Source: Mycobacterium asiaticum (lineage in GTDB: Bacteria > Actinomycetota > Actinomycetes > Mycobacteriales > Mycobacteriaceae). Taken from it: a stretch of DNA of 64,000 nucleotides. The stretch lies in NCBI RefSeq assembly GCF_001673635.1, contig NZ_LZMH01000051.1:1-64000 (forward strand), written 5' to 3'. The notes under the pieces are model-generated. The model was not told the origin of the DNA, ran no database searches, and saw only the letters and a program-made list of their open reading frames with translations. The position numbers were made by a program, and so were the translations under genes. Shown here one piece after another: positions 51,305-60,782 of the stretch. Position 1 is the stretch's first letter, and each line of letters starts with the position of its first letter.

Positions 51305-52474
51305 TCAGCGCAGTAATGCGCGCGACATCACAACCCGCTGGATCTGGTTGGTGCCCTCGTAGATCTGGGTGATCTTGGCGTCGCGCATCATCCGCTCGAC
51401 GGGGAAGTCGGCGGTATAGCCGGCGCCGCCGAACAACTGCACGGCGTCGGTGGTGACCTCCATGGCCACATCGGAAGCCAGACACTTCGAGGCGGCCGAG
51501 ATGAATCCCAGATTGCCCTCACCGCGCTCAGCCCGCGCCGCCGCCGAGTAGACCATGAGCCGGGCCGCCTCAACCTTCATCGCCATGTCGGCGATCATGA
51601 ACTGCACCGCCTGAAAATTACTGATCGACTGGCCAAACTGCTTGCGGTCCTTGGTGTATGCGATCGCCGCATCCACGGCGCCCTGCGCGATACCCACGGC
51701 TTGGGCGCCGATGGTGGGACGGGTGTGGTCCAAAGTGGCGAGCGCCGTCTTGAAGCCGGTGCCGGGCTCACCGATGATCCGGTCGCCCGGGATTCGGCAG
51801 TTCTCGAAATACAACTCGGTGGTGGGCGAACCCTTGATGCCCAGCTTGCGCTCCTTGGGACCAACGACGAAGCCCTCGTCATCGATGTGCACCATGAACG
51901 CCGAGATGCCGTTGGCGCCCTTGTCCGGATCTGTCACGGCCATCACCGTGTACCAGGATGACTTGCCGCCGTTGGTGATCCAGGCTTTTGCGCCGTTGAG
52001 GATCCAGTCGTCGCCGTCGGCCTTGGCGCGGGTACGCATGGAAGCGGCGTCCGAACCTGCCTCCCGCTCACTCAGCGCGTAGGAGGCCATCGCCGTGCCG
52101 TCGGCAACCTGCGGCAGCACCTGCTTCTTCAGCTCGTCCGAGCCACGCAGGATCAGGCCCATGGTGCCCAGCTTGTTGACGGCGGGGATCAGCGACGCCG
52201 AGGTGTCGACCCTGGCGACCTCCTCGATGACGATGCACGCCGCCACCGAGTCCGCACCCTGCCCGCCGTACTCCTCGGGCACGTGCACGGCGTTGAAGCC
52301 CGAGGCGTTCAACGCATCCAGCGCCTCCTGCGGGAACCGCGAGTTCTCGTCGACGTCGGCGGCGTGCGGGGCGATCTCCTTCTCCGCCAGCGCGCGGATC
52401 GCGGCCCGCAGCTCCTGGTGCTCTTCGGGCAGTTGGAACAGATCGAACGACGGATTTCCGGCCCATCCAGCCAT
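51305..52474 (-). CDS. fadE25: Acyl-CoA dehydrogenase FadE25
   Basis: FAD-dependent dehydrogenase of fatty-acyl-CoA beta-oxidation, 389 aa as in H37Rv. Motifs: ALSEREAGSDAASM, WITNGGKSSWYTV, AKITQIYEGTNQIQR with catalytic Glu at about 373. The ATG at 52472-52474 has CTAGGAGG upstream; the longer frame to 52552 has no basis. The gene lies just downstream of purE in the same direction but 22 bp apart and belongs to the conserved fadE25-purE-purK group. Confidence 0.97.
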   Translation of the reverse strand: MAGWAGNPSFDLFQLPEEHQELRAAIRALAEKEIAPHAADVDENSRFPQEALDALNASGFNAVHVPEEYGGQGADSVAACIVIEEVARVDTSASLIPAVNKLGTMGLILRGSDELKKQVLPQVADGTAMASYALSEREAGSDAASMRTRAKADGDDWILNGAKAWITNGGKSSWYTVMAVTDPDKGANGISAFMVHIDDEGFVVGPKERKLGIKGSPTTELYFENCRIPGDRIIGEPGTGFKTALATLDHTRPTIGAQAVGIAQGAVDAAIAYTKDRKQFGQSISNFQAVQFMIADMAMKVEAARLMVYSAAARAERGEGNLGFISAASKCLASDVAMEVTTDAVQLFGGAGYTADFPVERMMRDAKITQIYEGTNQIQRVVMSRALLR

Positions 52475-52496
52475 TTTGAGACCTCCTAGTCTCTTG

Positions 52497-53012
52497 CTAC
52501 TCGCGGGTAACTTTACCCTGCAGCTGTTGTAACGCCGCATCCTTGGCCGCAACCGTCTCGGCCAGCTGATCCTGGAACGCCACCACCCGGGCCAGCAGTT
52601 CCGGGTCGGATGACCCCAGCATCCGCACCGCCAACAGGCCGGCGTTGCGGGCGCCGCCGATGGACACCGTGGCCACCGGCACCCCGGCCGGCATCTGCAC
52701 GATCGACAGCAGCGAGTCCAGACCGTCCAGGCGCGCCAGCGGCACCGGCACCCCGATCACCGGCAACGGCGTCGCGGCGGCGACCATGCCGGGCAGGTGC
52801 GCGGCTCCCCCCGCGCCGGCGATGATCACTTCAAGGCCCCGGTCGGCGGCCGTCCGGGCGTAGTCGAACATCACCGCCGGCGTGCGGTGGGCGGACACCA
52901 CCCGCACCTCGTGCGGGATGTCGAATTCGGCGAGCGCCGCGGCGGCGTCCTGCATCACCGTCCAGTCGCTGTCGCTGCCCATGATGACCCCGACGCGGGG
53001 CGAATCAGGCAT
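52497..53012 (-). CDS. purE: N5-carboxyaminoimidazole ribonucleotide mutase
   Basis: Class I PurE of de novo purine synthesis, converting N5-CAIR (from PurK) to [14 protein letters not shown] at about residues 11-20, the catalytic-His segment [13 protein letters not shown], and [14 protein letters not shown]. The ATG at 53010-53012 has GAGGAGGAG before it, provided by the MIRU-type repeat. 171 aa. Confidence 0.97.
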   Translation of the reverse strand: MPDSPRVGVIMGSDSDWTVMQDAAAALAEFDIPHEVRVVSAHRTPAVMFDYARTAADRGLEVIIAGAGGAAHLPGMVAAATPLPVIGVPVPLARLDGLDSLLSIVQMPAGVPVATVSIGGARNAGLLAVRMLGSSDPELLARVVAFQDQLAETVAAKDAALQQLQGKVTRE

Positions 53013-53021
53013 TACGCCGCT

Positions 53022-53111
53022 CCTCCTCATCGCTTCGCTCTGCATCGTCGCCGGCGTGGACCATCAACGCCGCCCCTCCTCATCGCTTCGCTCTGCATCG
53101 TCGCCGGCGTG
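53022..53111. repeat. MIRU-type 53-bp tandem repeat at the purK-purE junction
   Basis: A 37-bp sequence at 53022-53058 is repeated exactly at 53075-53111, a period of 53 bp. The repeat (reading toward purE: CGCCGGCGACGATGCAGAGC, then GAAGCGATGAGGAGG) is the conserved part of mycobacterial interspersed repetitive units as I remember them. Copy B forms the last codons of purK; copy A supplies the purE ribosome-binding site. Confidence 0.75.
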
Positions 53112-54326
53112 CGGATCCCATCCATCCGTCCACTCAGCATGTGACAACCAGTGTGCCGCCAGCTCGGCACGTTCCCGCAGGCTCGTCAGATCCTGCGCGT
53201 CCGCGATATCCGTGCCGACGAAGTTGATGTGGCCCACCTTGCGGCCGGGACGCTCGGTCTTGCCGTACAGGTGGACCCGGGCGTCGGGCATCCGGGCGAA
53301 CAGGTGGTGCAGGCGCTCGTCGACGGTCATGACCGGTTCCTGCGCGGCCCCCAGCACGTTGGCCATCACGGTAACCGGCGCCACCGCGTCGGTATGACCG
53401 AGCGGATAGTCCAGCACCGCCCGCAAATGCTGCTCGAATTGGCTGGTCAGCGACCCGTCCATGGTCCAGTGCCCGGAATTGTGCGGCCGCATCGCCAGCT
53501 CGTTGACCAGCAGCGAACCATCGGCCGTCTCGAACAGCTCCACTGCGAGCACCCCGACCACACCCAGTTCGCCGGCCAGCCGCAACGCCAGCCGCTGGGC
53601 CTCGGCGGCCACGTCTTCGGGCAGGTCAGGAGCCGGGGCGATCACCTGGACGCAGATACCGTCGCGTTGCACGGTCTCCACCACCGGCCATGCCGCACCC
53701 TGACCGAACGGTGAGCGGGCCACCAGCGCCGAGAGCTCCCGCCGCAATTCCACCCGCTCCTCGATCAGCGCCGGGACGCCGCCGGCCAGGTAGTCGCGGG
53801 CGATGTCACGCGCCTGCGCTACGTCGTCGGCAACCCGCACGCCTTTGCCGTCGTAGCCGCCCCTGGTGGCCTTGACCACGATCGGAACGCCGACGGTCGC
53901 GGCGAATGCGTTCAGCTCGTCGATGCGTTCGGCGCTCTCGATGCCCAGGTACCGCGGCACCGGCGCGCCGAGTTCCTCCAGCCGCCGCCGCATCACCAGC
54001 TTGTCCTGGGCATGCAGCAACGCCTGTGGTGGCGGGGCCACATTGATGCCCTCGGCGACCAGCTTGTCCAGCAGTTCGGGCGGCACGTGCTCGTGGTCGA
54101 ATGTGAGCACGTTGGCTCCCGCCGCCACCCGGCGCAGGTCCTCCAAATCGGTGTGCGACCCGATCACCACGTCCGGGGAAACCTGGGCGGCGGGCTCGTC
54201 GGCGGAGTTTGCCAGCACACGCAGGCTCTGCCCCAGGGCGATGGCGGCTTGATGGGTCATTCGGGCCAGTTGGCCGCCGCCGACCATGGCGACGAGTGGG
54301 GTGCGGGGACTCGGCACGGCAATCAT
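53064..54326 (-). CDS. purK: N5-carboxyaminoimidazole ribonucleotide synthase
   Basis: ATP-grasp enzyme making N5-CAIR from AIR, bicarbonate and ATP. MVGGGQLARMT at residues 14-24, DHEHVPPELLD, KATRGGYDGKGVRV, NELAMRPHNSGHWTMDGSLTSQFEQH split in the ATP-binding core. 420 aa. The C-terminal [14 protein letters not shown] is encoded by the MIRU-type repeat rather than by family sequence. Divergent from the GtrA-like gene. Confidence 0.97.
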   Translation of the reverse strand: MIAVPSPRTPLVAMVGGGQLARMTHQAAIALGQSLRVLANSADEPAAQVSPDVVIGSHTDLEDLRRVAAGANVLTFDHEHVPPELLDKLVAEGINVAPPPQALLHAQDKLVMRRRLEELGAPVPRYLGIESAERIDELNAFAATVGVPIVVKATRGGYDGKGVRVADDVAQARDIARDYLAGGVPALIEERVELRRELSALVARSPFGQGAAWPVVETVQRDGICVQVIAPAPDLPEDVAAEAQRLALRLAGELGVVGVLAVELFETADGSLLVNELAMRPHNSGHWTMDGSLTSQFEQHLRAVLDYPLGHTDAVAPVTVMANVLGAAQEPVMTVDERLHHLFARMPDARVHLYGKTERPGRKVGHINFVGTDIADAQDLTSLRERAELAAHWLSHAEWTDGWDPHAGDDAERSDEEGRR

Positions 54327-54425
54327 GTTGTCACGGCGCTTGACCGGCGTGTTTGCCGGCTAGGCCGCCAAATCGTTATGTACCATTTTGCGCCGGTTTC
54401 GAGATCAACCGTAGACTGGCGCACT

Positions 54426-55115
54426 GTGTCCTTTGCCGATGCCACAATTGCGCGCCTCCCCGGGGTCCTTCAACCCTTCGCGATGCGCCACCATGAGCTG
54501 ATCAAATTCGCCATCGTCGGCGGCACCACATTCATCATCGACTCAGCAATTTTCTACACGCTGAAGCTGACAATTCTTGAACCCAAGCCGGTCACCGCCA
54601 AGGTGATCGCCGGCATCGTCGCGGTCATCGCGTCGTATGTGCTGAATCGGGAGTGGAGTTTCCGGGACCGCGGTGGGCGCGAGCGTCACCACGAAGCGCT
54701 GCTGTTCTTCGCGTTCAGCGGCGTCGGCGTGCTGCTGAGCATGGCGCCGCTGTGGTTCTCCAGCTACGTCCTGCAGCTGCGCGTTCCCAACGTGACCCTG
54801 ACGGTGGAAAACCTGGCCGACTTTTTGTCGGCCTACATCATCGGGAATCTGCTTCAGATGGCGTTCCGGTTCTGGGCGTTTCGGCGCTGGGTCTTCCCCG
54901 ACCAGTTCGCGCGCAACCCGGACAAGGCGCTGGAGTCCGCGCTGACGGCGGGCGGGATCGCCGAGGTCTTCGAGGACGCGATAGAGGGTGGCTTTCCGGA
55001 CACAAACGTCACGGTGCTGCGGGCGTGGCGCAACCGTCGGGCCAGCCGGGCGACGAGCCGGGCGGGGTCTCAGCTCGGCGACTCCTCCGAGCCCAGGGTG
55101 TCGAAGACTTCGTGA
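54426..55115 (+). CDS. GtrA-like membrane protein (Rv3277 type)
   Basis: 229-aa membrane protein with four helices: residues about 24-45 (LIKFAIVGGTTFIIDSAIFY), 55-75, 95-115 and 128-150. GtrA-like proteins are thought to assist translocation of lipid-linked sugars. A hydrophilic C-terminal tail (about 80 residues) follows. The start is GTG 54426; an ATG at 54378 would add 16 residues. Its 3' end overlaps the convergent PH-domain gene by 46 bp. Confidence 0.85.
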   Translation: MSFADATIARLPGVLQPFAMRHHELIKFAIVGGTTFIIDSAIFYTLKLTILEPKPVTAKVIAGIVAVIASYVLNREWSFRDRGGRERHHEALLFFAFSGVGVLLSMAPLWFSSYVLQLRVPNVTLTVENLADFLSAYIIGNLLQMAFRFWAFRRWVFPDQFARNPDKALESALTAGGIAEVFEDAIEGGFPDTNVTVLRAWRNRRASRATSRAGSQLGDSSEPRVSKTS

Positions 55116-55588
55116 TACAGCAGCGCGTGCACCTCGCGCAGGCGCGGAATGTTGTAGAACTCCAACGGGTCTTGTGACGCCGACTCGATAATCAGCGTCC
55201 CGGTCCGGAACATCCGTTCGGAGATCCGGTCACGGAATTCCACGCTGTTGATCCGGGCCAACGGGATGTCGATGCCGTTGCGGGTCAGCACGCCGTGCCG
55301 GTACATCACGCGCCGGTTGGTAACCACAAAATGCGTGGTCAACCACGTGAGGAACGGCCAGACCGTCAGCCAGCCGATGATGATCAGCCAGATCCCCCAG
55401 ATCACGCCGTACAGAATTTTCTTCGCCATCGGCTGCCACTGGGTGGACTCGACGAACCCCGTCCCCAGGGCAGCCAGTCCGGTCAGCAGGATCAGCACCA
55501 CGATCGGCAGGATCAGCCGCTTCCAGTGCGGATGGCGATGCAGCACCACTTTCTCACCGGCGGCCAGGGCGTTGTCCGGATAGCTCAT
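55070..55588 (-). CDS. PH-domain (bPH2) membrane protein (Rv3278c type)
   Basis: 172-aa protein with two membrane helices (about residues 25-45 and 60-85) and a bacterial PH-like domain (about 86-150; THFVVTNRRVMYRHGVLTRNGIDIPL). Function unknown; small membrane YdbS-like proteins of this plan occur widely. Sits 41 bp after birA on the same strand and overlaps the GtrA gene on the other strand. Confidence 0.88.
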   Translation of the reverse strand: MSYPDNALAAGEKVVLHRHPHWKRLILPIVVLILLTGLAALGTGFVESTQWQPMAKKILYGVIWGIWLIIIGWLTVWPFLTWLTTHFVVTNRRVMYRHGVLTRNGIDIPLARINSVEFRDRISERMFRTGTLIIESASQDPLEFYNIPRLREVHALLYHEVFDTLGSEESPS

Positions 55589-55629
55589 TCCGTGACCTTA
55601 ATCGCCGGTGGAAGCCCGCAGCGCGGATT

Positions 55630-56454
55630 TCAGCGCAGATGCACGACGTCGCCGGCGGACACCACCGTCTGGCCCGATTTGCTCGCGTCGTTGGGATCCC
55701 AGGTTTCCAGGCAAAGCCGGCCCTGTTCGTCGATATCGCGGGCGATACCGACCAGAGCCTGACCGCCCGGCAACTCGGCGCGCACCCGGGAGCCGATGGT
55801 CAGGCTGCGGGCCCGGTAATCATTGGCCAACCGGGAGTCGGCTCCCGACGCAACACGCCAGGCCGCGATGCGGTCCCCCAGTTCGCGCAACAGCCGGCAG
55901 GTCAGCACCGTCCGGTCGGGGTTCGCGACGCCCTGGTCCAGCAGCGAGGTGGCACCGGGCCCCTCGACGTCCGCGGGAACCCCGGTGACGTTGAGGCCTA
56001 CCCCGATCACCGCGAAGGGGCGCGCGACCTCGGCCAGGATGCCGGCCAACTTGGCACCGTTGGCCAGCACGTCGTTAGGCCACTTCAGGCCCGCCTCGAC
56101 GGTGCTGACCCCGGCAACCGAGTCGACCACTGCCAGGCCGGTGGCCAGCGACAGCCATCCCCACGCCGCGGCCGGGACGTCGTCCACCCGCACCCCGACC
56201 GACATGGTGATCTGCGCCCGGGGCGACGCCGACCAGCCACGGCCGTGCCGGCCCCGCCCGGCGGTCTGGTGCTCGGCGATCAACACCGCGCCGTCGATAT
56301 CGGCACCGGACGCTGCCCGCGCCAGCAGGTCGGCGTTGGTGGAGCCGGTTTCGGCAACGACGTCGAGTTGCCGCCAGTACGACGAGTCGCCGATCACCTC
56401 GGCGCGCAGGGCGGACTCGTCGATCGGCGGTGGGAGCTGATCGCGGTCGGTCAC
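55630..56454 (-). CDS. birA: Biotin-[acetyl-CoA-carboxylase] ligase BirA
   Basis: Biotinyl-protein ligase that biotinylates the carboxylase subunit AccA3, encoded at the right end of the window. Class I type without an N-terminal DNA-binding domain: ETGSTNADL, GRGRHGRGW at about residues 66-74, KWPNDVL and AVIGVGLNV. GTG start at 56452-56454; 274 aa. It follows the KstD-like gene by 9 bp on the same strand. Confidence 0.96.
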   Translation of the reverse strand: MTDRDQLPPPIDESALRAEVIGDSSYWRQLDVVAETGSTNADLLARAASGADIDGAVLIAEHQTAGRGRHGRGWSASPRAQITMSVGVRVDDVPAAAWGWLSLATGLAVVDSVAGVSTVEAGLKWPNDVLANGAKLAGILAEVARPFAVIGVGLNVTGVPADVEGPGATSLLDQGVANPDRTVLTCRLLRELGDRIAAWRVASGADSRLANDYRARSLTIGSRVRAELPGGQALVGIARDIDEQGRLCLETWDPNDASKSGQTVVSAGDVVHLR

Positions 56455-56463
56455 CCGGCAAGC

Positions 56464-58044
56464 TTAAAGACCCGGCGCGCGTCCCAGCATGTCCCGTACC
56501 GCCAAATGACTGAACAGCATGCTGGTGCCGATCGGGTTACCCCCGCCCGGATACGCCGTGCCGCTGGGCGCTGCCATGGTGTTGCCGGCCGCGTACAGGC
56601 CGGGGATGGGGTGGCCCGAGCGGTCCAGCACCCGGGCGGCGGCGTCGGTGCGCAAGCCGCCCTTGGTGCCCAGGTCCGAGATGCCGAACGCCGCGGCATG
56701 AAACGGCGGCCGGTCGATCGGCACCAGCGGGGAGGCGCCGCCGGAAAACGCGCGGTCGAACGCCTCGTCGCCGCGGCCGAAGTCCTCGTCGACGCCCGTA
56801 GCGGCGAAGCCGTTGAACCGGGCGACCGTGGCCACCAGCGCATCAGGCGGCACACCGATCTTGCCGGCCAGTTCCTCAAGGGTGTCAGCGGTGTGCCACA
56901 GCCCGGCGTCCACATACTTCTGCGTTTCGACGATGGACACGTTGGCAGCCTTGACCGGCGGTACCTCGCCCTCCCGGTCGTCGTAGATCATCCAGTACGG
57001 CAGTGTCACCGACCCGTCCTGCAGCTGGGCGATGATCTCGCGGCCGGCCCGGTCGTAGGCGCGCGACTCGTTGACGAACCGGTTGCCGTCCTGGCTGACG
57101 AAGATGCCGCCGGTGAACCACAGCGCAAACGCCGAGCGGCCGTCGGGATGGGTCATGCCCGGTGACCACCACGCCTGATCCAGCAGGTCGGTGTCGGCGC
57201 CGGCCGCGATGCCTGCCTGCAACGCCAGACCGCGGCTGCCGGGACCACCCATCGTGTCCCGGGCCACGCCGGGCACGCCGTACTGGCGGCGCAGGTCTTC
57301 GTTGCTTTCGAAACCGCCGGCCGCCAACAGGACACCCCGTCGGGTACGGATCGCGGTGCGTTGGCCCGCGTTCTCGACGACGGCGCCCACCACCTTGCCT
57401 CCGTCGACCACGAGATCGACCAGCGCGGTGTGGCGGCGTAGCGTCGCGTTCGGGTACTGGGCGATGGCTTTGAGGAAGCGTGCGATCAAGGCGCGACCGC
57501 CGATGTAGTAGTCGGGCGGAGTGGGCGCGCCGAGCCGGTCGGTGTCCAGCGGCCCGCGGATCGCGTCCCGCAGCTCGGGCGCGGCCGCGACTTTGAGCGG
57601 CTTCGCCGCGATGTGCCGTTGACCGTCCAGACGGGCCTTGGGTGCCTTGCCGTAGTAGTCGGGCCACGGCAACGGGACGAATTTGAGGTCAGGATCCTGC
57701 TCGAGGTATTCGACCAGCGGGGCACCGCCGCGGACGTAGGTTTCTTGTAGTTCTCGTGGCGTGCGATCGCCGACCACTGCGCGGTAATAGGTCAGCGCGT
57801 CTTCGATGGTGTCTTCGATACCGCCCCAGTTACCGGTCCGGATCAGGACCGGATTGCACGGGAACCACACCCCGCCGCCGCCCGAATACGCGGTGGTGCC
57901 CCCGAACTTGTCGGTCGCTTCGACAAGCAGCACGTCGAGGCCCTCGCGGGCGGCGGTATAGGCGCCGGTCACGCCTCCGCCGCCGGAACCAGCGACCAGC
58001 ACGTCGTGTTCTTCGGTCCACTCCACGGCCTGACGGGCGCCCAT
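56464..58044 (-). CDS. KstD/FadF-like FAD-dependent dehydrogenase
   Basis: 526-aa flavoprotein of the succinate dehydrogenase/fumarate reductase-like, 3-ketosteroid-delta1-dehydrogenase family. FAD motif VAGSGGGGVTGAYTAAREG at about residues 17-35, GGTTAYSGGGGVWFPCN, and the C-terminal GTAYPGGGNPIGTSMLFSHLA. Compared with true KstD the central region and length (526 against about 560) differ, so the substrate may be another steroid or a different ketone. The ATG at 58042-58044 is convincing. It leads birA in one transcription unit. I do not recall a gene between birA and accD5 in H37Rv. Confidence 0.86.
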   Translation of the reverse strand: MGARQAVEWTEEHDVLVAGSGGGGVTGAYTAAREGLDVLLVEATDKFGGTTAYSGGGGVWFPCNPVLIRTGNWGGIEDTIEDALTYYRAVVGDRTPRELQETYVRGGAPLVEYLEQDPDLKFVPLPWPDYYGKAPKARLDGQRHIAAKPLKVAAAPELRDAIRGPLDTDRLGAPTPPDYYIGGRALIARFLKAIAQYPNATLRRHTALVDLVVDGGKVVGAVVENAGQRTAIRTRRGVLLAAGGFESNEDLRRQYGVPGVARDTMGGPGSRGLALQAGIAAGADTDLLDQAWWSPGMTHPDGRSAFALWFTGGIFVSQDGNRFVNESRAYDRAGREIIAQLQDGSVTLPYWMIYDDREGEVPPVKAANVSIVETQKYVDAGLWHTADTLEELAGKIGVPPDALVATVARFNGFAATGVDEDFGRGDEAFDRAFSGGASPLVPIDRPPFHAAAFGISDLGTKGGLRTDAAARVLDRSGHPIPGLYAAGNTMAAPSGTAYPGGGNPIGTSMLFSHLAVRDMLGRAPGL

Positions 58045-58117
58045 CAGCGGAGACTACTTAAGGACTCTTTAAGGGCCACCGAAGGGTCCGGTGGCGTTGC
58101 CGATAACATCGACTCCC

Positions 58118-59767
58118 ATGACAAGCGTTACCGACCACTCTGCCCATACCGCAGAACCTGCAGGCGAGCACGTCATTGACATTCACACCACCGCAGGCAA
58201 GCTGGCCGAACTGCACAAGCGCCGGGAAGAGTCGCTGCACCCGGTCGGTGAGGCCGCCGTTGACAAGGTCCACGCCAAGGGCAAGCTGACGGCGCGCGAA
58301 CGCATTACCGCGCTGCTGGACGAGGATTCGTTCGTCGAGCTCGACGCGCTGGCCAAGCACCGCAGCACCAACTTCGGGCTAGAAAAGAACCGTCCGGTCG
58401 GCGACGGCGTCGTCACCGGCTACGGCACCATCGACGGTCGCGACGTGTGCATCTTCAGCCAGGACGCCACCGTGTTCGGCGGCAGCCTCGGCGAGGTGTA
58501 CGGCGAGAAGATCGTCAAGGTGCAGGACCTGGCCATCAAAACCGGTCGGCCGCTGATCGGCATCAACGACGGTGCCGGAGCCCGCATTCAGGAAGGCGTC
58601 GTCTCGCTCGGCCTGTACAGCCGGATTTTCCGCAACAACATCCTCGCGTCCGGCGTCATCCCGCAGATCTCGCTGATCATGGGCGCCGCGGCCGGTGGGC
58701 ACGTCTACTCCCCCGCGCTTACCGACTTCGTGATCATGGTCGACCAGACCAGCCAGATGTTCATCACCGGACCCGACGTGATCAAGACCGTCACGGGCGA
58801 GGACGTCACCATGGAGGAACTGGGCGGCGCCCACACCCACATGGCCAAGTCCGGGACGCTGCACTACGTCGCATCCGGTGAGCAGGACGCGTTCGAATAC
58901 GTGCGGGAACTGCTCAGCTACCTGCCGCCCAACAACGCCACCGACCCGCCGCGCGAACCGGCCCCGCTGCCGGTCGGCGCGATCGAGGACAACCTGACCG
59001 ACGAAGACCTCGAGCTGGACACGCTGATCCCGGATTCGCCCAACCAGCCCTACGACATGCACGAGGTGATCACCCGCATCCTCGACGACGACGAGTTTCT
59101 GGAAATCCAGGCGGGCTACGCGCAGAACATCGTCGTCGGGTTCGGCCGTATCGAGGGCCGCCCGGTCGGCATCGTCGCCAACCAGCCGACGCACTTCGCC
59201 GGCTGCCTGGACATCAACGCCTCGGAAAAGGCGGCCCGGTTCGTGCGGACCTGCGACTGCTTCAACATCCCGATCGTGATGCTCGTCGACGTCCCGGGCT
59301 TCCTGCCCGGCACGGGCCAGGAATACAACGGCATCATCCGGCGCGGCGCCAAACTCCTCTACGCCTACGGCGAGGCGACGGTCCCGAAGATCACCGTCAT
59401 CACCCGCAAGGCCTACGGCGGCGCGTACTGCGTCATGGGATCCAAGGACATGGGCTGCGACGTCAACCTGGCCTGGCCCACCGCCCAGATCGCGGTGATG
59501 GGCGCCTCCGGGGCGGTCGGGTTCGTGTACCGGCAGAAGCTGAAGGAAGCGGCCCAGGCCGGCGAGGATGTCGAGGCGCTTCGCCTGCAACTGCAGCAGG
59601 AGTACGAGGACACCCTGGTCAACCCTTACATCGCTGCCGAGCGCGGGTATGTCGATGCGGTGATTCCGCCCTCGTACACGCGTGGGTACATCGGGACGGC
59701 GCTGCGGCTGCTGGAACGCAAGATCGCGCAGTTGCCGCCGAAGAAGCATGGGAACATCCCGCTGTGA
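58118..59767 (+). CDS. accD5: Acyl-CoA carboxylase beta subunit AccD5
   Basis: Carboxyltransferase subunit that with AccA3 and AccE5 makes methylmalonyl-CoA (propionyl-CoA carboxylase activity), feeding methyl-branched lipids and mycolic-acid precursors. 549 aa. Oxyanion-hole segments GAGARIQEG and [13 protein letters not shown] (N-half) and [14 protein letters not shown] with GASGAVGF (C-half). The ATG at 58118 matches the H37Rv start MTSVTD; the frame opening at 58091 is less likely. Divergent from the KstD-like gene with 73 bp between. Confidence 0.97.
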   Translation: MTSVTDHSAHTAEPAGEHVIDIHTTAGKLAELHKRREESLHPVGEAAVDKVHAKGKLTARERITALLDEDSFVELDALAKHRSTNFGLEKNRPVGDGVVTGYGTIDGRDVCIFSQDATVFGGSLGEVYGEKIVKVQDLAIKTGRPLIGINDGAGARIQEGVVSLGLYSRIFRNNILASGVIPQISLIMGAAAGGHVYSPALTDFVIMVDQTSQMFITGPDVIKTVTGEDVTMEELGGAHTHMAKSGTLHYVASGEQDAFEYVRELLSYLPPNNATDPPREPAPLPVGAIEDNLTDEDLELDTLIPDSPNQPYDMHEVITRILDDDEFLEIQAGYAQNIVVGFGRIEGRPVGIVANQPTHFAGCLDINASEKAARFVRTCDCFNIPIVMLVDVPGFLPGTGQEYNGIIRRGAKLLYAYGEATVPKITVITRKAYGGAYCVMGSKDMGCDVNLAWPTAQIAVMGASGAVGFVYRQKLKEAAQAGEDVEALRLQLQQEYEDTLVNPYIAAERGYVDAVIPPSYTRGYIGTALRLLERKIAQLPPKKHGNIPL

Positions 59768-60030
59768 GCGAGGTGACGGACGTGACGGCCGAAGCAGCCG
59801 AAGCCCCCGAGGCTCCGCAGCCGCATGAGCCGCACATCCAGGTCCTCAGGGGTGAACCGACCGTCGAGGAACTGGGCGCGCTGATCGCCGTCCTCGGCAC
59901 GATCGGCGGCGGAACCGCACCGCCCCCGCCCGAGCCCGCCCGCTGGGGGCTGCCGGTGGACAAGTTGCGCTATCCCGTCTACAGCTGGCAACGCATCACC
60001 CTGCAGGAAATGGTGCACATGCGTCGATGA
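59764..60030 (+). CDS. accE5: Acyl-CoA carboxylase epsilon subunit AccE5
   Basis: Small subunit that activates the AccA3-AccD5 complex. 88 aa: an Ala/Glu/Pro-rich N-terminus, [22 protein letters not shown] at about residues 24-45 (the conserved core), and [11 protein letters not shown]. The H37Rv protein is longer (177 aa) because of an extended N-terminus. Start GTG overlaps the accD5 TGA (GTGA), and its end overlaps the maf start (ATGA). Confidence 0.9.
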   Translation: MSEVTDVTAEAAEAPEAPQPHEPHIQVLRGEPTVEELGALIAVLGTIGGGTAPPPPEPARWGLPVDKLRYPVYSWQRITLQEMVHMRR

Positions 60031-60680
60031 CGCGGCTGGTGCTCGGGTCGGCCTCCTCCGGTCGACTCACCGTGCTCCGCCAGGCCGGCGTGAACCCGCT
60101 GGTGCTGGTGTCCGGCGTCGACGAAGACGAACTGATGGCCGCGCTGGGGCCCGACGCCGCGCCCGATGAGGTGGTGCGCGCCTTGGCCCGCGCCAAGGCC
60201 GAACACGTGACGGCCACGCTGCTCGACCGTGGCTCCGATGTCACCGGGGATTGCGTGGTGCTGGGCTGCGACTCGATGCTCTACCTGGACGGCGGGCTGT
60301 GCGGCAAGCCCGGCTCGATCGAGGCGGCGCGGCGCCAATGGCAGTCGATGGCCGGCCGCACCGGCCACCTGCACACCGGGCACTGTCTGATCCTTATCCG
60401 CGACCACCGCGTCGTGCATCTGGCTGCGCAAACGTCGATCACCACGGTCCGTTTCGGCCAGCCGTCGCAGCCCGATCTCGAGGCCTACCTGGCCAGCGGC
60501 GAGCCGTTGAGCGTCGCCGGCGGCTTCACCCTGGACGGCCTGGGCGGCTGGTTCATTGACGGCGTCGACGGTGACCCGTCGACGGTGATCGGGGTGAGCC
60601 TGCCGCTGCTGCGCGCTCTGTTGGCGGGCTGTGGGCTGTCGGTGGCGGCCTTATGGGCCGGCAATGGTGGATCCGCTTGA
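60027..60680 (+). CDS. maf: Maf-like nucleotide pyrophosphatase
   Basis: House-cleaning nucleoside triphosphate pyrophosphatase homologue, 217 aa. [21 protein letters not shown] at the N-terminus is the Maf signature with SASSGR in place of [19 protein letters not shown] carries the acidic catalytic site with Cys-Asp. Overlaps accE5 by 4 nt; a conserved accD5-accE5-maf arrangement. Confidence 0.92.
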   Translation: MTRLVLGSASSGRLTVLRQAGVNPLVLVSGVDEDELMAALGPDAAPDEVVRALARAKAEHVTATLLDRGSDVTGDCVVLGCDSMLYLDGGLCGKPGSIEAARRQWQSMAGRTGHLHTGHCLILIRDHRVVHLAAQTSITTVRFGQPSQPDLEAYLASGEPLSVAGGFTLDGLGGWFIDGVDGDPSTVIGVSLPLLRALLAGCGLSVAALWAGNGGSA

Positions 60681-60691
60681 TGAACGTGCGC

Positions 60692-60749
60692 CGAGCGTGG
60701 GGCTCACGCAGCAAAATCGTCCCGATCTCCTACCGGAGGCCCACGCTCG
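60692..60749. repeat. 10-bp inverted repeat between maf and the PNPOx-like gene
   Basis: CGAGCGTGGG (60692-60701) and its complement (60740-60749) enclose a 38-nt segment that has its own small hairpin CTCC-TACC-GGAG. It follows the maf stop by 12 bp and ends 33 bp before the next start, so it is a candidate terminator or leader element. Confidence 0.35.
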
Positions 60750-60782
60750 ACGCCCCGCAGCGCCAACCAGAGGAGGAGTGAC

